Source of the DNA: Streptomyces durocortorensis
GTDB taxonomy: Bacteria; Actinomycetota; Actinomycetes; Streptomycetales; Streptomycetaceae
DNA length: 35,268 nt
NCBI RefSeq assembly: GCF_016901035.1
Contig: NZ_JAFEUF010000027.1
Coordinates: 13,167 to 48,434, forward strand
Direction of reading: 5' to 3'
Position numbers and translations under genes: made by a program
Shown here: piece after piece, positions 15,752-24,060 of the stretch
How positions within the stretch are numbered: the first letter of the stretch is position 1
Layout: each line of letters begins with the position of its first letter
The notes under the pieces: model-generated
Told to the model about the DNA's origin: nothing
What the model saw: the letters and a program-made list of their open reading frames with translations, nothing else
Database searches by the model: none

Positions 15752-17518
15752 GTGGCAGCCCACGACGACGACATCAACCGCGGCTCCCGGCCCGCGCGAG
15801 GGTCAGAGGACCCAGCCGGCCAGGTTGCCTATCTCGAGCAGGAAATCGCCGTCCTGCGACGTAAGCTCGCCGACTCTCCGCGTCATACGAGGATTCTCGA
15901 AGAGCGGATCGTCGAGTTGCAGACGAATCTGGCAGGCGTGTCCGCACAGAACGAGCGGCTCGCCAACACGCTCCGTGAGGCGCGTGACCAGATCGTGGCC
16001 CTCAAGGAGGAGGTCGACCGGCTCGCGCAGCCGCCGGCCGGCTTCGGCGTCTTCCTTCAGGCCAACGAGGACGGCACCTGCGACATCTTCACCGGGGGCC
16101 GCAAGCTCCGGGTGAACGTCAGCCCCAGTGTCGAGCTCGAAGATCTGCGGCGTGGCCAGGAGGTCATGCTCAACGAAGCGCTCAACGTGGTCGAGGCCAT
16201 GGAGTTCGAGCGCGCCGGGGACATCGTCACCCTCAAGGAGATCCTTGAGGACGGCGAGCGCGCCCTGGTGGTCGGGCACACCGACGAGGAAAGGGTGGTG
16301 CGGCTCGCCGAGCCTCTGCTGGACATCACCATCCGCCCCGGCGACGCCCTGCTCCTGGACTCCAGGTCGGGCTACGTCTACGAGGTGGTCCCCAAGAGCG
16401 AGGTCGAGGAGCTCGTCCTCGAAGAGGTCCCGGACATCGACTACGACAAGATCGGCGGCCTGGGCGACCAGATCGAGCTGATCCGCGACGCGGTCGAACT
16501 TCCGTATCTCCATCCCGACCTCTTCAAGGAGCACGAGCTGCGCCCGCCGAAGGGCATCCTGCTCTACGGCCCGCCCGGCTGCGGCAAGACGCTCATCGCC
16601 AAGGCCGTCGCCAATTCGCTCGCGAAGAAGGTCGCCGAGGTGACCGGGCAGCCCGCGGGGAAGAGCTACTTCCTCAATATCAAGGGCCCCGAGCTGCTCA
16701 ACAAGTACGTCGGCGAGACCGAGCGGCACATCCGCCTGGTCTTCCAGCGTGCGAGGGAGAAGGCGAGCGAGGGCACCCCCGTCATCGTCTTCTTCGACGA
16801 GATGGAGTCCCTCTTCCGCACCCGCGGCAGCGGCGTCAGCTCGGACGTGGAGAACACCATCGTCCCGCAGCTGCTCGCCGAGATCGACGGGGTGGAGGGC
16901 CTGGAGAACGTCATCGTCATCGGCGCCTCCAACCGCGAGGACATGATCGACCCCGCCATCCTGCGCCCCGGCCGACTCGATGTGAAGATCAAGATCGAGC
17001 GTCCGGACGCCGAGGCGGCGAAGGACATCTTCGCGAAGTACCTGACCCCGGGGCTCCCGCTGCACGCGGACGATCTGGCCGAGCACACCGGCTCCCGGCC
17101 GGCCGCCGCCCACGCCATGATCCAGTCCGTCGTGGAGCGGATGTACACGGAGTCCGAGGAGAACCGCTTCCTCGAGGTGACGTACGCCAACGGCGACAAG
17201 GAAGTCCTCTACTTCAAGGACTTCAACTCCGGCGCGATGATTCAGAACATCGTCGACCGGGCGAAGAAAATGGCCATCAAGGCATTCCTGGAACAGGGCC
17301 AGAAGGGGCTGCGGGTCGCTCATCTCCTGCAGGCCTGCGTGGACGAGTTCAAGGAGAACGAGGACCTGCCCAACACCACCAACCCGGACGACTGGGCCAG
17401 GATTTCCGGCAAGAAGGGCGAGCGGATCGTCTTCATCCGTACGCTCGTCACCGGAAAGCAGGGCGCGGACACCGGGCGCTCCATCGATACGGTGGCCAAT
17501 ACCGGCCAGTACCTGTAA
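15752..17518 (+). CDS. arc: Proteasome-activating AAA ATPase ARC (Mpa)
   Basis: Hexameric ring ATPase that captures pupylated proteins, unfolds them and feeds them to the 20S proteasome. The 588-residue protein has an N-terminal coiled coil that binds Pup (about 20-80, with [19 protein letters not shown]). Tandem OB domains follow (about 85-230). The AAA module has Walker A GPPGCGKT (273-280), Walker B VIVFFDE (Asp349, Glu350) and arginine-finger region [11 protein letters not shown]. The C-terminus is GQYL, the penultimate-Tyr motif that docks into the proteasome alpha ring. The GTG at 15752 is chosen because GGAGGTGAGG lies just upstream and the protein then begins [11 protein letters not shown], like the S. 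coelicolor protein. dop, pup and prcBA follow. Confidence 0.98.
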   Translation: MAAHDDDINRGSRPARGSEDPAGQVAYLEQEIAVLRRKLADSPRHTRILEERIVELQTNLAGVSAQNERLANTLREARDQIVALKEEVDRLAQPPAGFGVFLQANEDGTCDIFTGGRKLRVNVSPSVELEDLRRGQEVMLNEALNVVEAMEFERAGDIVTLKEILEDGERALVVGHTDEERVVRLAEPLLDITIRPGDALLLDSRSGYVYEVVPKSEVEELVLEEVPDIDYDKIGGLGDQIELIRDAVELPYLHPDLFKEHELRPPKGILLYGPPGCGKTLIAKAVANSLAKKVAEVTGQPAGKSYFLNIKGPELLNKYVGETERHIRLVFQRAREKASEGTPVIVFFDEMESLFRTRGSGVSSDVENTIVPQLLAEIDGVEGLENVIVIGASNREDMIDPAILRPGRLDVKIKIERPDAEAAKDIFAKYLTPGLPLHADDLAEHTGSRPAAAHAMIQSVVERMYTESEENRFLEVTYANGDKEVLYFKDFNSGAMIQNIVDRAKKMAIKAFLEQGQKGLRVAHLLQACVDEFKENEDLPNTTNPDDWARISGKKGERIVFIRTLVTGKQGADTGRSIDTVANTGQYL

Positions 17519-17632
17519 TACACGGACCGGGGGGGGGGGGCCCCGGGCCCTTCCGCAGCCGGTTGCATTCCCCCGTTCCGGCCATGCCGGAGCAAACTCG
17601 TAATCAAGCTCCCCACCGGCGCAGAGGCGCTC

Positions 17633-17638
17633 TAGGCT
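17633..17638 (+). promoter_or_regulatory. Possible -10 box ahead of dop
   Basis: TAGGCT sits 115 nt upstream of the dop ATG in the 235-nt arc-dop gap. No -35 could be matched. The same gap begins with a 12-G run (17529-17540) followed by CCCC, which could be a terminator remnant or a sequencing problem. Confidence 0.35.
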
Positions 17639-17753
17639 CTGCGGTACCGCCGAGTCGCGCAGTGCGGTGACGGGCACCGCACACGCACCGGACACAGCAG
17701 CGGTACTTGAGCGTCGCTCCCGGAGGGGACCGACGCCGGGCAAGGAGGGCCGC

Positions 17754-19265
17754 ATGACCGTACGGCGAGTAATGGGCATCGAGACCGAGTACGGGATCTC
17801 CGTCCCCGGCCACCCCAACGCCAATGCCATGCTCACCTCGTCCCAGATCGTCAACGCCTACGCGGCGGCGATGCACCGGGCGCGCCGCGCCCGCTGGGAC
17901 TTCGAGGAGGAGAACCCGCTGCGTGACGCGCGAGGCTTCGACCTCGCCCGTGAGACCGCCGACTCCAGCCAGCTCACCGACGAGGACATCGGCCTGGCCA
18001 ATGTCATCCTCACCAACGGCGCCCGGCTGTACGTCGACCACGCGCACCCCGAATACAGCTCCCCGGAGATCACCAATCCGCTCGACGCGGTGCTCTGGGA
18101 CAAGGCCGGCGAACGGATCATGGCCGAGGCCGCCGAGCGGGCGGCCGCCATCCCGGGCGCCCAGCCGATCCACCTCTACAAGAACAACACCGACAACAAG
18201 GGCGCCTCCTACGGCACGCACGAGAACTACCTCATGCAGCGGGAGACGCCGTTCTCGGACATCGTGCGCCATCTGACGCCGTTCTTCGTCTCGCGCCAGG
18301 TCGTCACGGGTGCGGGCCGGGTCGGTATCGGCCAGGACGGGCACGAGCACGGCTTCCAGATCAGCCAGCGCGCCGACTACTTCGAGGTCGAGGTCGGCCT
18401 GGAGACCACGCTCAAGCGCCCCATCATCAACACCCGGGACGAGCCCCACTCCGACGCGGAGAAGTACCGCCGGCTCCATGTGATCATCGGCGACGCCAAC
18501 CTCTCGGAGATCTCCACCTATCTCAAGCTCGGCACCACGTCCCTGGTGCTCTCGATGATCGAGGACGCCTTCATCAACGTCGACCTCGCGGTCGACCAGC
18601 CCGTGCGCACCCTGCACCAGGTCTCCCACGACCCGGAGCTGCGCCAGCTGATCACGCTCCGCAGCGGCCGGACACTCACCGCGGTCCAGCTCCAGATGGA
18701 GTATTTCGAGCTGGCCCGCAAGTACGTCGACGAGCGGTTCGGCACGGACGCCGACGAGCAGACCAAGGACGTCCTGACCCGTTGGGAGGACACCCTCAAC
18801 CGGCTGGAGACCGATCCGATGAGCCTGTCGGGCGAGCTGGACTGGATCGCCAAGCGGGAGCTCATGGAGGGCTACCGCCGCCGCGACGCGCTGGACTGGG
18901 ACGCCCCCCGGCTGCATCTGGTGGACCTCCAGTACGCGGACGTACGGCCCGACAAGGGCCTCTACAACCGCCTGGCGGCCCGCGGGAAGATGAAGCGCCT
19001 CCTGGACGAGGACGACGTCACCAGGGCCCGTACGGCGCCCCCGGAGGACACCAGGGCCTACTTCCGGGGCCGCTGTCTGGAGCAGTACGCCGACGACGTG
19101 GCGGCGGCCTCCTGGGACTCGGTGATCTTCGACCTGCCGGACCGCGACTCCCTGCAGCGGGTGCCCACCCTGGAGCCCCTGCGCGGGACGAAGGAACACG
19201 TGAAGGACCTGCTCGACCGCTGCCGTACGGCGGAGGAGCTGGTCCGGACGCTGTCGGGCGGCTGA
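17754..19265 (+). CDS. dop: Deamidase/depupylase of Pup
   Basis: Converts the C-terminal Gln of Pup to Glu for ligation and also removes Pup from substrates. The 503-residue protein belongs to the carboxylate-amine ligase/glutamine-synthetase-like fold. It begins [16 protein letters not shown], with metal ligand Glu10. It retains catalytic Asp95 in [13 protein letters not shown] and NNTDNKG for nucleotide/metal binding. The Dop-specific loop (about 42-78, [14 protein letters not shown] then [19 protein letters not shown]) distinguishes it from PafA. The ATG at 17754 follows AAGGAGGG; upstream in-frame codons are intergenic. It sits between arc and pup, the usual actinobacterial order. It is homologous to pafA at 24061, with identical blocks such as [11 protein letters not shown]. 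Confidence 0.97.
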   Translation: MTVRRVMGIETEYGISVPGHPNANAMLTSSQIVNAYAAAMHRARRARWDFEEENPLRDARGFDLARETADSSQLTDEDIGLANVILTNGARLYVDHAHPEYSSPEITNPLDAVLWDKAGERIMAEAAERAAAIPGAQPIHLYKNNTDNKGASYGTHENYLMQRETPFSDIVRHLTPFFVSRQVVTGAGRVGIGQDGHEHGFQISQRADYFEVEVGLETTLKRPIINTRDEPHSDAEKYRRLHVIIGDANLSEISTYLKLGTTSLVLSMIEDAFINVDLAVDQPVRTLHQVSHDPELRQLITLRSGRTLTAVQLQMEYFELARKYVDERFGTDADEQTKDVLTRWEDTLNRLETDPMSLSGELDWIAKRELMEGYRRRDALDWDAPRLHLVDLQYADVRPDKGLYNRLAARGKMKRLLDEDDVTRARTAPPEDTRAYFRGRCLEQYADDVAAASWDSVIFDLPDRDSLQRVPTLEPLRGTKEHVKDLLDRCRTAEELVRTLSGG

Positions 19266-19326
19266 AAGGCCTCCGGGCTGGGAATCAATCATCTGAGGCA
19301 CGGGCTTGCATCAACTACCGGGCCAA

Positions 19327-19349
19327 ATGTCGGACCCGGTGGGTAGGGT
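19327..19349 (+). promoter_or_regulatory. Promoter of pup with partial PafBC-type motif
   Basis: ATGTCGGAC (19327-19335), exactly 8 nt, then TAGGGT (19344-19349). The TGTCGG core matches TTGTCRGTG, but the first and last two bases do not. The -10 is clear and no ordinary -35 is present. It is probably the pup promoter; PafBC dependence is doubtful. Confidence 0.45.
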
Positions 19350-19394
19350 CTGATCAAGAGCTGCGATTGCTTCGAACCGAGCGGGGTGAGCTAC

Positions 19395-19613
19395 ATGGCG
19401 ACCAAGGACACCGGCGGCGGACAGCAGAAGGCGACACGTTCCACCGAGGAGGTCGAGGAGCAGGCGCAGGACGCGCAGGCGTCCGAGGACCTCGCGGAGC
19501 GGCAGGAGAAGCTGAGCGACGACGTCGACTCGGTGCTGGACGAGATCGACGACGTCCTCGAAGAGAACGCCGAGGACTTCGTCCGGTCCTTCGTTCAAAA
19601 GGGTGGACAGTAG
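19395..19613 (+). CDS. pup: Prokaryotic ubiquitin-like protein Pup
   Basis: Small disordered modifier attached by PafA to lysines of target proteins. The 72-residue protein starts MATKDTGGGQQKATRSTEEV. It has the acidic helix-forming centre LSDDVDSVLDEIDDVLEEN, which binds the ARC coiled coil. It ends FVRSFVQKGGQ. The terminal Gln means it needs Dop deamidation to GGE before ligation, as in mycobacteria. The ATG at 19395 is chosen over the in-frame GTG nine bases upstream because GGTGAG then serves as ribosome site and the N-terminus matches the S. coelicolor Pup. Downstream lies a pseudogene instead of an immediate prcB. Confidence 0.98.
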   Translation: MATKDTGGGQQKATRSTEEVEEQAQDAQASEDLAERQEKLSDDVDSVLDEIDDVLEENAEDFVRSFVQKGGQ

Positions 19614-19614
19614 C

Positions 19615-19638
19615 TCATCAGTGTTCATCAGTGTGAAC
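19615..19638. repeat. Tandem 10-mer TCATCAGTGT x2 after pup
   Basis: TCATCAGTGT is repeated exactly at 19615-19624 and 19625-19634, right after the pup stop. The second copy is part of the inverted repeat GTTCA-N6-TGAAC (19623-19638). Function is unknown; a chance duplication or an operator is possible. Confidence 0.5.
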
Positions 19639-19640
19639 GC

Positions 19641-19919
19641 TTGGTAGGAAGCGGGGGGGGGGCGTCCGCCGTCACCCCGCTCGCCGACCGGGGCCCGTCG
19701 ACCGGGCCGCCGGATCGGTGCGGATATCCCTCGACGAACATGTGGATCACTGCCGCGGGACGGGTAGGGTCCGTGGCACAAGCCGCTTCAACGGCAATAC
19801 GGCCATCGGCAAGTTGGGGGATGATCCTGACTCTCTTGCGCAGGGCCATCGCATACCTGGAGGGAAACGCGTGGAAGCCAACACTCGTAGCACCGGGCGT
19901 CTACCAGCTGCCTTCCTGA
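19641..19919 (+). pseudogene. Decayed endonuclease VII (HNH-type) gene between pup and prcB
   Basis: From 19718 one frame reads [16 protein letters not shown], then [17 protein letters not shown]. It resembles the actinobacterial endonuclease VII core, where HVDHxHxTGxVRxLLCFxCNxxLG is expected. The second His is lost (CRG for CHE) and both cysteines of CFxC are replaced by Arg and Gly. Near 19830 the match jumps to another frame, [20 protein letters not shown] and on to the stop at 19917-19919. The 5' half of a normal gene is missing; only a G-run and unrelated bases precede. The last 49 nt overlap prcB out of frame. Lost zinc ligands plus a frameshift argue for real decay. A sequencing error could explain the frameshift but not the substitutions. 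The family assignment is from memory of its motifs. Confidence 0.7.
19765..19770 (+). promoter_or_regulatory. Possible -10 box of prcBA inside the pseudogene
   Basis: TAGGGT lies 100 nt upstream of the prcB GTG. It is a good -10 with only a weak -35 (GTGGAT at 19742-19747, 17-nt spacer). It may equally be chance, since it falls in codons for the TGRVRG motif. Confidence 0.3.
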
Positions 19920-20716
19920 CGCCGGGTTCGTCCTCGTTCATGGACTTCCTGTCCGACCAGTCGCCCGAGATGCTCCCGGGCAACCGGAGCCTGCCGCCGC
20001 TCCAGGGGGCGATCGAGGCGCCGCACGGGACGACCATCGTCGCCGCGTCCTTCCCCGGTGGCGTGGTCCTGGCCGGCGACCGGCGCGCCACCATGGGCAA
20101 CATGATCGCGCAGCGCGACATCGAGAAGGTCTTCCCGGCCGACGAGTACTCCGCGGTGGGCATCGCGGGCACCGCCGGACTGGCTGTGGAGATGGTCAAG
20201 CTGTTCCAGCTGGAGCTGGAGCACTTCGAGAAGGTCGAGGGTGCCCAGCTCTCCCTGGAGGGCAAGGCCAACCGGCTCTCCACCATGATCCGCTCCAACC
20301 TCGCCATGGCCATGCAGGGCCTCGCCGTGGTCCCCCTCTTCGCGGGCTACGACATCGACCGCGAGAAGGGCCGCATCTTCTCCTACGACGTCACCGGCGG
20401 CCGCTCCGAGGAGAACGGCTACGCCGCCACCGGCTCCGGGTCGATCTTCGCCCGCGGCTCGATGAAGAAGCTCTACCGCGAGGACCTGACGGAGGAGCAG
20501 GCCCTCACTCTGGTCGTACAGGCGCTGTACGACGCGGCGGACGACGACTCGGCGACCGGCGGCCCGGACGTGGCCCGCCGCATCTACCCGATCGTCACCG
20601 TCATCACCGACGAAGGCTTCCGGAGGCTGAGCGACCAGGAGTCCTCCGAGATTGCGCGCTCCATCCTGGAACGCCGACTGGAGCAGCCCGACGGCCCGCG
20701 CGCCGCGCTGCTCTGA
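19871..20716 (+). CDS. prcB: 20S proteasome beta subunit
   Basis: Catalytic subunit of the 20S core particle, an N-terminal nucleophile threonine hydrolase. The 281-residue precursor has a 53-residue propeptide ending EAPHG, followed by Thr54 of [21 protein letters not shown], the active-site residue exposed by autocleavage. The catalytic Asp and Lys of this fold are in the GDRRAT and RDIEKVF stretches. The GTG at 19871 is preceded by GGAGGG and yields [19 protein letters not shown], as in S. coelicolor. A longer in-frame reading upstream belongs to the pseudogene. The start lies inside the 3' end of the endonuclease VII remnant. prcA follows 58 nt downstream in the same operon. Confidence 0.98.
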   Translation: MEANTRSTGRLPAAFLTPGSSSFMDFLSDQSPEMLPGNRSLPPLQGAIEAPHGTTIVAASFPGGVVLAGDRRATMGNMIAQRDIEKVFPADEYSAVGIAGTAGLAVEMVKLFQLELEHFEKVEGAQLSLEGKANRLSTMIRSNLAMAMQGLAVVPLFAGYDIDREKGRIFSYDVTGGRSEENGYAATGSGSIFARGSMKKLYREDLTEEQALTLVVQALYDAADDDSATGGPDVARRIYPIVTVITDEGFRRLSDQESSEIARSILERRLEQPDGPRAALL

Positions 20717-20774
20717 TCCGGACCCCTGGCCTCCCCAGACGCACTCGTCACTGACAGAAAGGGACGGATAGCCG

Positions 20775-21566
20775 GTGTCGACGCCGTTCTATGTCTCACC
20801 CCAGCAGGCCATGGCCGACCGGGCGGAATACGCCCGCAAGGGCATCGCCCGTGGTCGCAGCCTCGTTGTGCTGCAGTATGCCGACGGCATTGTGTTCGTC
20901 GGCGAGAACCCGTCCCGCGCACTCCACAAGTTCAGCGAGATCTACGACCGGATCGGCTTCGCCGCCGCCGGCAAGTACAACGAGTACGAGAACCTCCGCA
21001 TCGGCGGCGTGCGCTACGCCGATCTGCGCGGATACACCTACGACCGGGACGATGTGACGGCCCGTGGGCTGGCCAACGTCTACGCCCAGACGCTCGGCAC
21101 CATCTTCTCCAGCGCGGCCGAGAAGCCGTACGAGGTGGAGCTGGTGGTCGCCGAGGTCGGCAGCGAGCCCGAGGGCGACCAGATCTACCGGCTGCCGCAC
21201 GACGGTTCGATCGTGGACGAGCACGGCTCGGTCGCGGTCGGCGGCAACTCCGAGCAGATCAGCGGCTTCCTCGACCAGCGTCACCGCGACGGCATGACCC
21301 TGGCCGAGGCGCTCAAGCTGGCCGTCCAGGCCCTCTCGCGGGAGCCGGGCGGTGGCGAGCGGGAGATCCCCGCCGAGCGCCTGGAGGTCGCGGTCCTGGA
21401 CCGCACCCGCCCCCAGCAGCGCAAGTTCAAGCGGATCGTCGGCCGTCAGCTCGCCCGGCTGCTGGAGGCGGAAGCCGCCGCCAGCACGCCCACCGACGCC
21501 CCGTCCGACGCCGAGGACAACGACGCCGACAGCACTCCCGACTCGACGGAGGAGACGGAGAAGTAG
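20775..21566 (+). CDS. prcA: 20S proteasome alpha subunit
   Basis: Structural subunit of the outer rings of the 20S proteasome; it gates the pore and receives the ARC C-terminus. The 263-residue protein begins with the gating peptide [22 protein letters not shown], the alpha-type signature. The proteasome fold includes [19 protein letters not shown] and [20 protein letters not shown]. The C-terminus is an acidic disordered tail (about 235-263, [14 protein letters not shown]). The start is the GTG at 20775 with AAAGGGA upstream. It follows prcB by 58 nt and a perfect terminator-like hairpin ends the unit. Confidence 0.97.
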   Translation: MSTPFYVSPQQAMADRAEYARKGIARGRSLVVLQYADGIVFVGENPSRALHKFSEIYDRIGFAAAGKYNEYENLRIGGVRYADLRGYTYDRDDVTARGLANVYAQTLGTIFSSAAEKPYEVELVVAEVGSEPEGDQIYRLPHDGSIVDEHGSVAVGGNSEQISGFLDQRHRDGMTLAEALKLAVQALSREPGGGEREIPAERLEVAVLDRTRPQQRKFKRIVGRQLARLLEAEAAASTPTDAPSDAEDNDADSTPDSTEETEK

Positions 21567-21590
21567 CGGCGAAGCAGCGGCAGCGTCTGT

Positions 21591-21620
21591 GGTGCCCCCG
21601 GGCCTCAGCCCGGGGGCACC
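21591..21620. terminator. Terminator hairpin between prcA and the convergent LacI gene
   Basis: The arm GGTGCCCCCGGGC (21591-21603), loop CTCA and arm 21608-21620 form a perfect 13-bp stem. No T-tract follows. It sits directly at the stop of the LacI-family gene and 25 nt after prcA, so it can serve both strands. Confidence 0.85.
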
Positions 21621-21621
21621 G

Positions 21622-22656
21622 TCATGCCCGGGCGGCGGGCGGCGGCGCCGTGGAACCGCGTACGACGAGGTCGACCGGCAGACCGCCCGGCTCCACGGGG
21701 CGGCCGTCCAGCACGGCGAGCAGCGCCTCCATGCCCCGCTCCCCGACCTGCTCGGCAGGCAGCCGCACCGTGGTCAGCTCCGGCTCCAGCGCGGTGGCCA
21801 GCGCCAGGTCGTCGAACCCGGTCACCGACAGCTCGTCCGGCACCCGCAGCCCGAGCCTGCGGGCGGCCTTGCAGGCCCCGGCGGCCAGGATGTCGTCGTC
21901 GCAGACGATCGCGGTGGGCCGCTCCCCGGCGACCGCCAGCGCCTGTTCGGCCGCCTCGCGCCCCGCCCCCACGTCCAGCGGGGCCCGTACCGTACGCACC
22001 GTCGCGTCGCCCGCCGCGCCCAGTGCGTCGTGCAGCGCCCGGGCGCGCACCGCGAACGTCCAGGTGTCCACGGCGGACGCCAGATGCAGGAAGCGGCGGT
22101 GGCCGAGCCCGAGCAGATGGTCCGTCACCTGCCGCATCCCGTCGGCGATGTCGAGGTTCACATGCGCGGCGGGGCCGGTGTCCGAGGGGTCGCTGTCCAG
22201 CATCACCAGCGGCAGATCCGCCCCGTGCAGCGCGCCCAGCGCGTCGGCGGCCATCGAGGACGCGATGACCCCGTCGAGCGCCGCTCGGGCCGAGGCGAAC
22301 GGATCCCGGGCCGGGCCCGTGCCGTCCGGCGAGGGATAGAGCACCACGCCGAAGTCGTGCTCGGCGGCGAGCGCCGCGGCCCCGGCGTACACCCGGGCAA
22401 AGAACTCGTTGGTGAGCGCCGGAACCACCAGCAGCGCCGTTCTGGTGCTGCCGAGCCGCAGACTGCGGGCCGCCAGATTGGGCCGGTAGCCGAGCTCCGC
22501 CGCGGTGTCCCGGACCCGCTGGGCGGTGGTCTCCGACACCCGGCCCGGCCACTTCCCGCCGAGCACCAGGGAGACCGTCGCCTGCGAGACGCCCGCCGCG
22601 CGGGCCACGTCACGGCTGGTGGGCCGGGCGGGGACGGGCTGCTGCGCGCTGGTCAC
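21622..22656 (-). CDS. LacI-family transcription regulator
   Basis: A 344-residue repressor-type protein with an N-terminal helix-turn-helix (residues 12-33, PTSRDVARAAGVSQATVSLV). The hinge helix region AARSLRLGSTRTALLVVP leads to a periplasmic-binding-protein-like effector domain, with conserved PTAIVCDDDILAAGACKAARRLG and VTGFDDLALATALEPELTTVRLP. The ligand, presumably a sugar or nucleoside, cannot be read from the sequence. The GTG at 22656 follows GGAGG. It is divergent from the MFS transporter gene with 135 nt between starts, so it likely regulates that transporter and itself. With the transporter it separates prcA from pafA. Confidence 0.94.
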   Translation of the reverse strand: MTSAQQPVPARPTSRDVARAAGVSQATVSLVLGGKWPGRVSETTAQRVRDTAAELGYRPNLAARSLRLGSTRTALLVVPALTNEFFARVYAGAAALAAEHDFGVVLYPSPDGTGPARDPFASARAALDGVIASSMAADALGALHGADLPLVMLDSDPSDTGPAAHVNLDIADGMRQVTDHLLGLGHRRFLHLASAVDTWTFAVRARALHDALGAAGDATVRTVRAPLDVGAGREAAEQALAVAGERPTAIVCDDDILAAGACKAARRLGLRVPDELSVTGFDDLALATALEPELTTVRLPAEQVGERGMEALLAVLDGRPVEPGGLPVDLVVRGSTAPPPAARA

Positions 22657-22719
22657 TCGGGCCTCCGTGCGGGATGTTTCCGTGACGCCGCGAGGTGGAC
22701 CCGCGAACTGCGCACATGG

Positions 22720-22752
22720 TACGTATGAGCCTCGACGTTATACGTAACACCT
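22720..22752. promoter_or_regulatory. Candidate operators for the LacI regulator
   Basis: The palindrome TACGTA occurs at 22720-22725 and 22741-22746, 21 bp (two helical turns) apart. The second copy overlaps GTTA-TACG-TAAC (22738-22749). They lie centrally between the divergent lacI-type and MFS genes, where a local operator is expected. Confidence 0.5.
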
Positions 22753-22791
22753 CGGGGCCGGCACAGTCGGCCGGGGTGGAGAGGGGCGGGA

Positions 22792-24051
22792 ATGGCCGCG
22801 GGATATCTGGACATCCTCCGGGCGCGGCATGCCGCCCGGCTGCTGACGGGCACCCTGGTGGGGCGGCTGCCCAACGGCACCGCGCACATCGCGATCGTGC
22901 TGTTCACCCGGGCGGAGGGCGGCAGCTACACCCTCGCCGGCGCGCTCACCGCCGCGTACGGGCTGGCCACCGCCGTCGGGCAGCCGCTGCTCGGCCGGGC
23001 GGTGGACCTGTACGGGCAGCCGCGCGTCCAGCTCCCGGCGGCCGTGCTCTCCGCGCTCGGGATGGCCCTGCTGGCCCTCGCCGGCCTCGGCTCGCTCCCG
23101 CTGGCCTACCTCGCCGTCATCGTCGCCGGAATCGCCACACCGCCCCTGGAGGGCGGCCTGCGGGCGCTGTGGCCCAGCGTCCTCAAGGGCGAGGGCCAGG
23201 TGCACCGGGCCTACGCCATGGACGCCGTGGCGCAGGAGATCATGTTCACCGTCGGCCCTCTCCTGGTGACGCTGCTCGTCTCGCTCTGGTCCCCGGCCGC
23301 CGCCCTGCTCGTCATCAATGCCATCGGTGTCCTCGGGGCCCTGTCCGTGGTCCTCTCCGAGCCTTCGCGCACCTGGCGCTCCGCACCCCGCGAGGCGCAC
23401 TGGCTCGGCGCCCTGCGCTCGCCCGGACTCCTCGCGCTCCTCGGCGCGTTCTTCTTCGTCGGGCTGGCGCTTGGCTCCATCACGGTGGCCGGGGTGGCGT
23501 ACGCCGACGACCACGGCCGGGAGTCGGTCTACGGCTGGCTGATGGCCGCGCTCGGCCTCGGCGCGCTGATCGGCGGCCTCGCGTACGGAGCGCGGCAGTG
23601 GGCCGGCGCCCCCGAGAAGCGGCTGCGGATCATCGTCGGGCTGCTGGCGCTGGGCTATCTGCCGTTGACGCTCACCCCCTCGGTGCCCGTCATGACCGCC
23701 TTCGCCGCCCTCGCCGGAGTGTTCCTCGCACCGGCCATCGCCTGCTCCTTCATCGTGGTCGACCGGCATGCCCCGCGCGGCACGGTGACCGAGGCGTTCT
23801 CCTGGCTCGTCACCACGTTCGGCGTAGGTGCGGCAGCCGGTTCGGCCGTCGCCGGACCGGCCGTCGAACTCGGCTCGACCGCCTGGAGCTTCGCCGTCGC
23901 GGGGGCCGGGGGAGTGGCGGCCCTGATCGTCCTGCTGACCACCGGGAAGCTCCTGGAGACGCCCGTCCGTACGGCCGCCGTCGTGACGGGATCGGAAAAT
24001 GATCGAAACGGTGCCGTCGAACCCGGTTTCAGCTCGGGCCATAAGGCGTAA
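22792..24051 (+). CDS. MFS transporter
   Basis: A 419-residue integral membrane protein of the major facilitator superfamily, most similar in style to putative exporters. About twelve hydrophobic segments can be traced. The loop between helices 2 and 3 has GRAVDLYGQPRVQ, a variant of the MFS motif A GxxxDRxGRR. The central cytosolic loop (about 185-210, SEPSRTWRSAPREAHW) divides the two halves. The ATG at 22792 follows GAGAGGGGCGGG. Substrate is unknown. It is divergent from the LacI-type regulator. Its TAA stop overlaps the putative -10 of pafA, so the two are tightly packed but probably separately transcribed. Confidence 0.92.
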   Translation: MAAGYLDILRARHAARLLTGTLVGRLPNGTAHIAIVLFTRAEGGSYTLAGALTAAYGLATAVGQPLLGRAVDLYGQPRVQLPAAVLSALGMALLALAGLGSLPLAYLAVIVAGIATPPLEGGLRALWPSVLKGEGQVHRAYAMDAVAQEIMFTVGPLLVTLLVSLWSPAAALLVINAIGVLGALSVVLSEPSRTWRSAPREAHWLGALRSPGLLALLGAFFFVGLALGSITVAGVAYADDHGRESVYGWLMAALGLGALIGGLAYGARQWAGAPEKRLRIIVGLLALGYLPLTLTPSVPVMTAFAALAGVFLAPAIACSFIVVDRHAPRGTVTEAFSWLVTTFGVGAAAGSAVAGPAVELGSTAWSFAVAGAGGVAALIVLLTTGKLLETPVRTAAVVTGSENDRNGAVEPGFSSGHKA

Positions 24052-24054
24052 TGT
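24049..24054 (+). promoter_or_regulatory. Possible -10 box of pafA overlapping the MFS stop codon
   Basis: TAATGT ends 6 nt before the pafA ATG, and no Shine-Dalgarno sequence is present. This suggests a leaderless transcript. The -35 region shows only a weak TTTCAG. Confidence 0.4.
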
Positions 24055-24060
24055 TCAGTC

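Noticed and set aside
17529..17552. G12-CCCC-GGG-CCC patch after arc as a terminator
   Set aside because: Pairing is possible, but the homopolymer resembles the suspicious runs at the window ends, so no terminator is called.
20749..20757. CACTGACAG, reverse complement of the PafBC distal half, upstream of prcA
   Set aside because: On the minus strand it is followed after 8 nt by GTCTGG, not a TANNNT box, and no gene starts in that direction.
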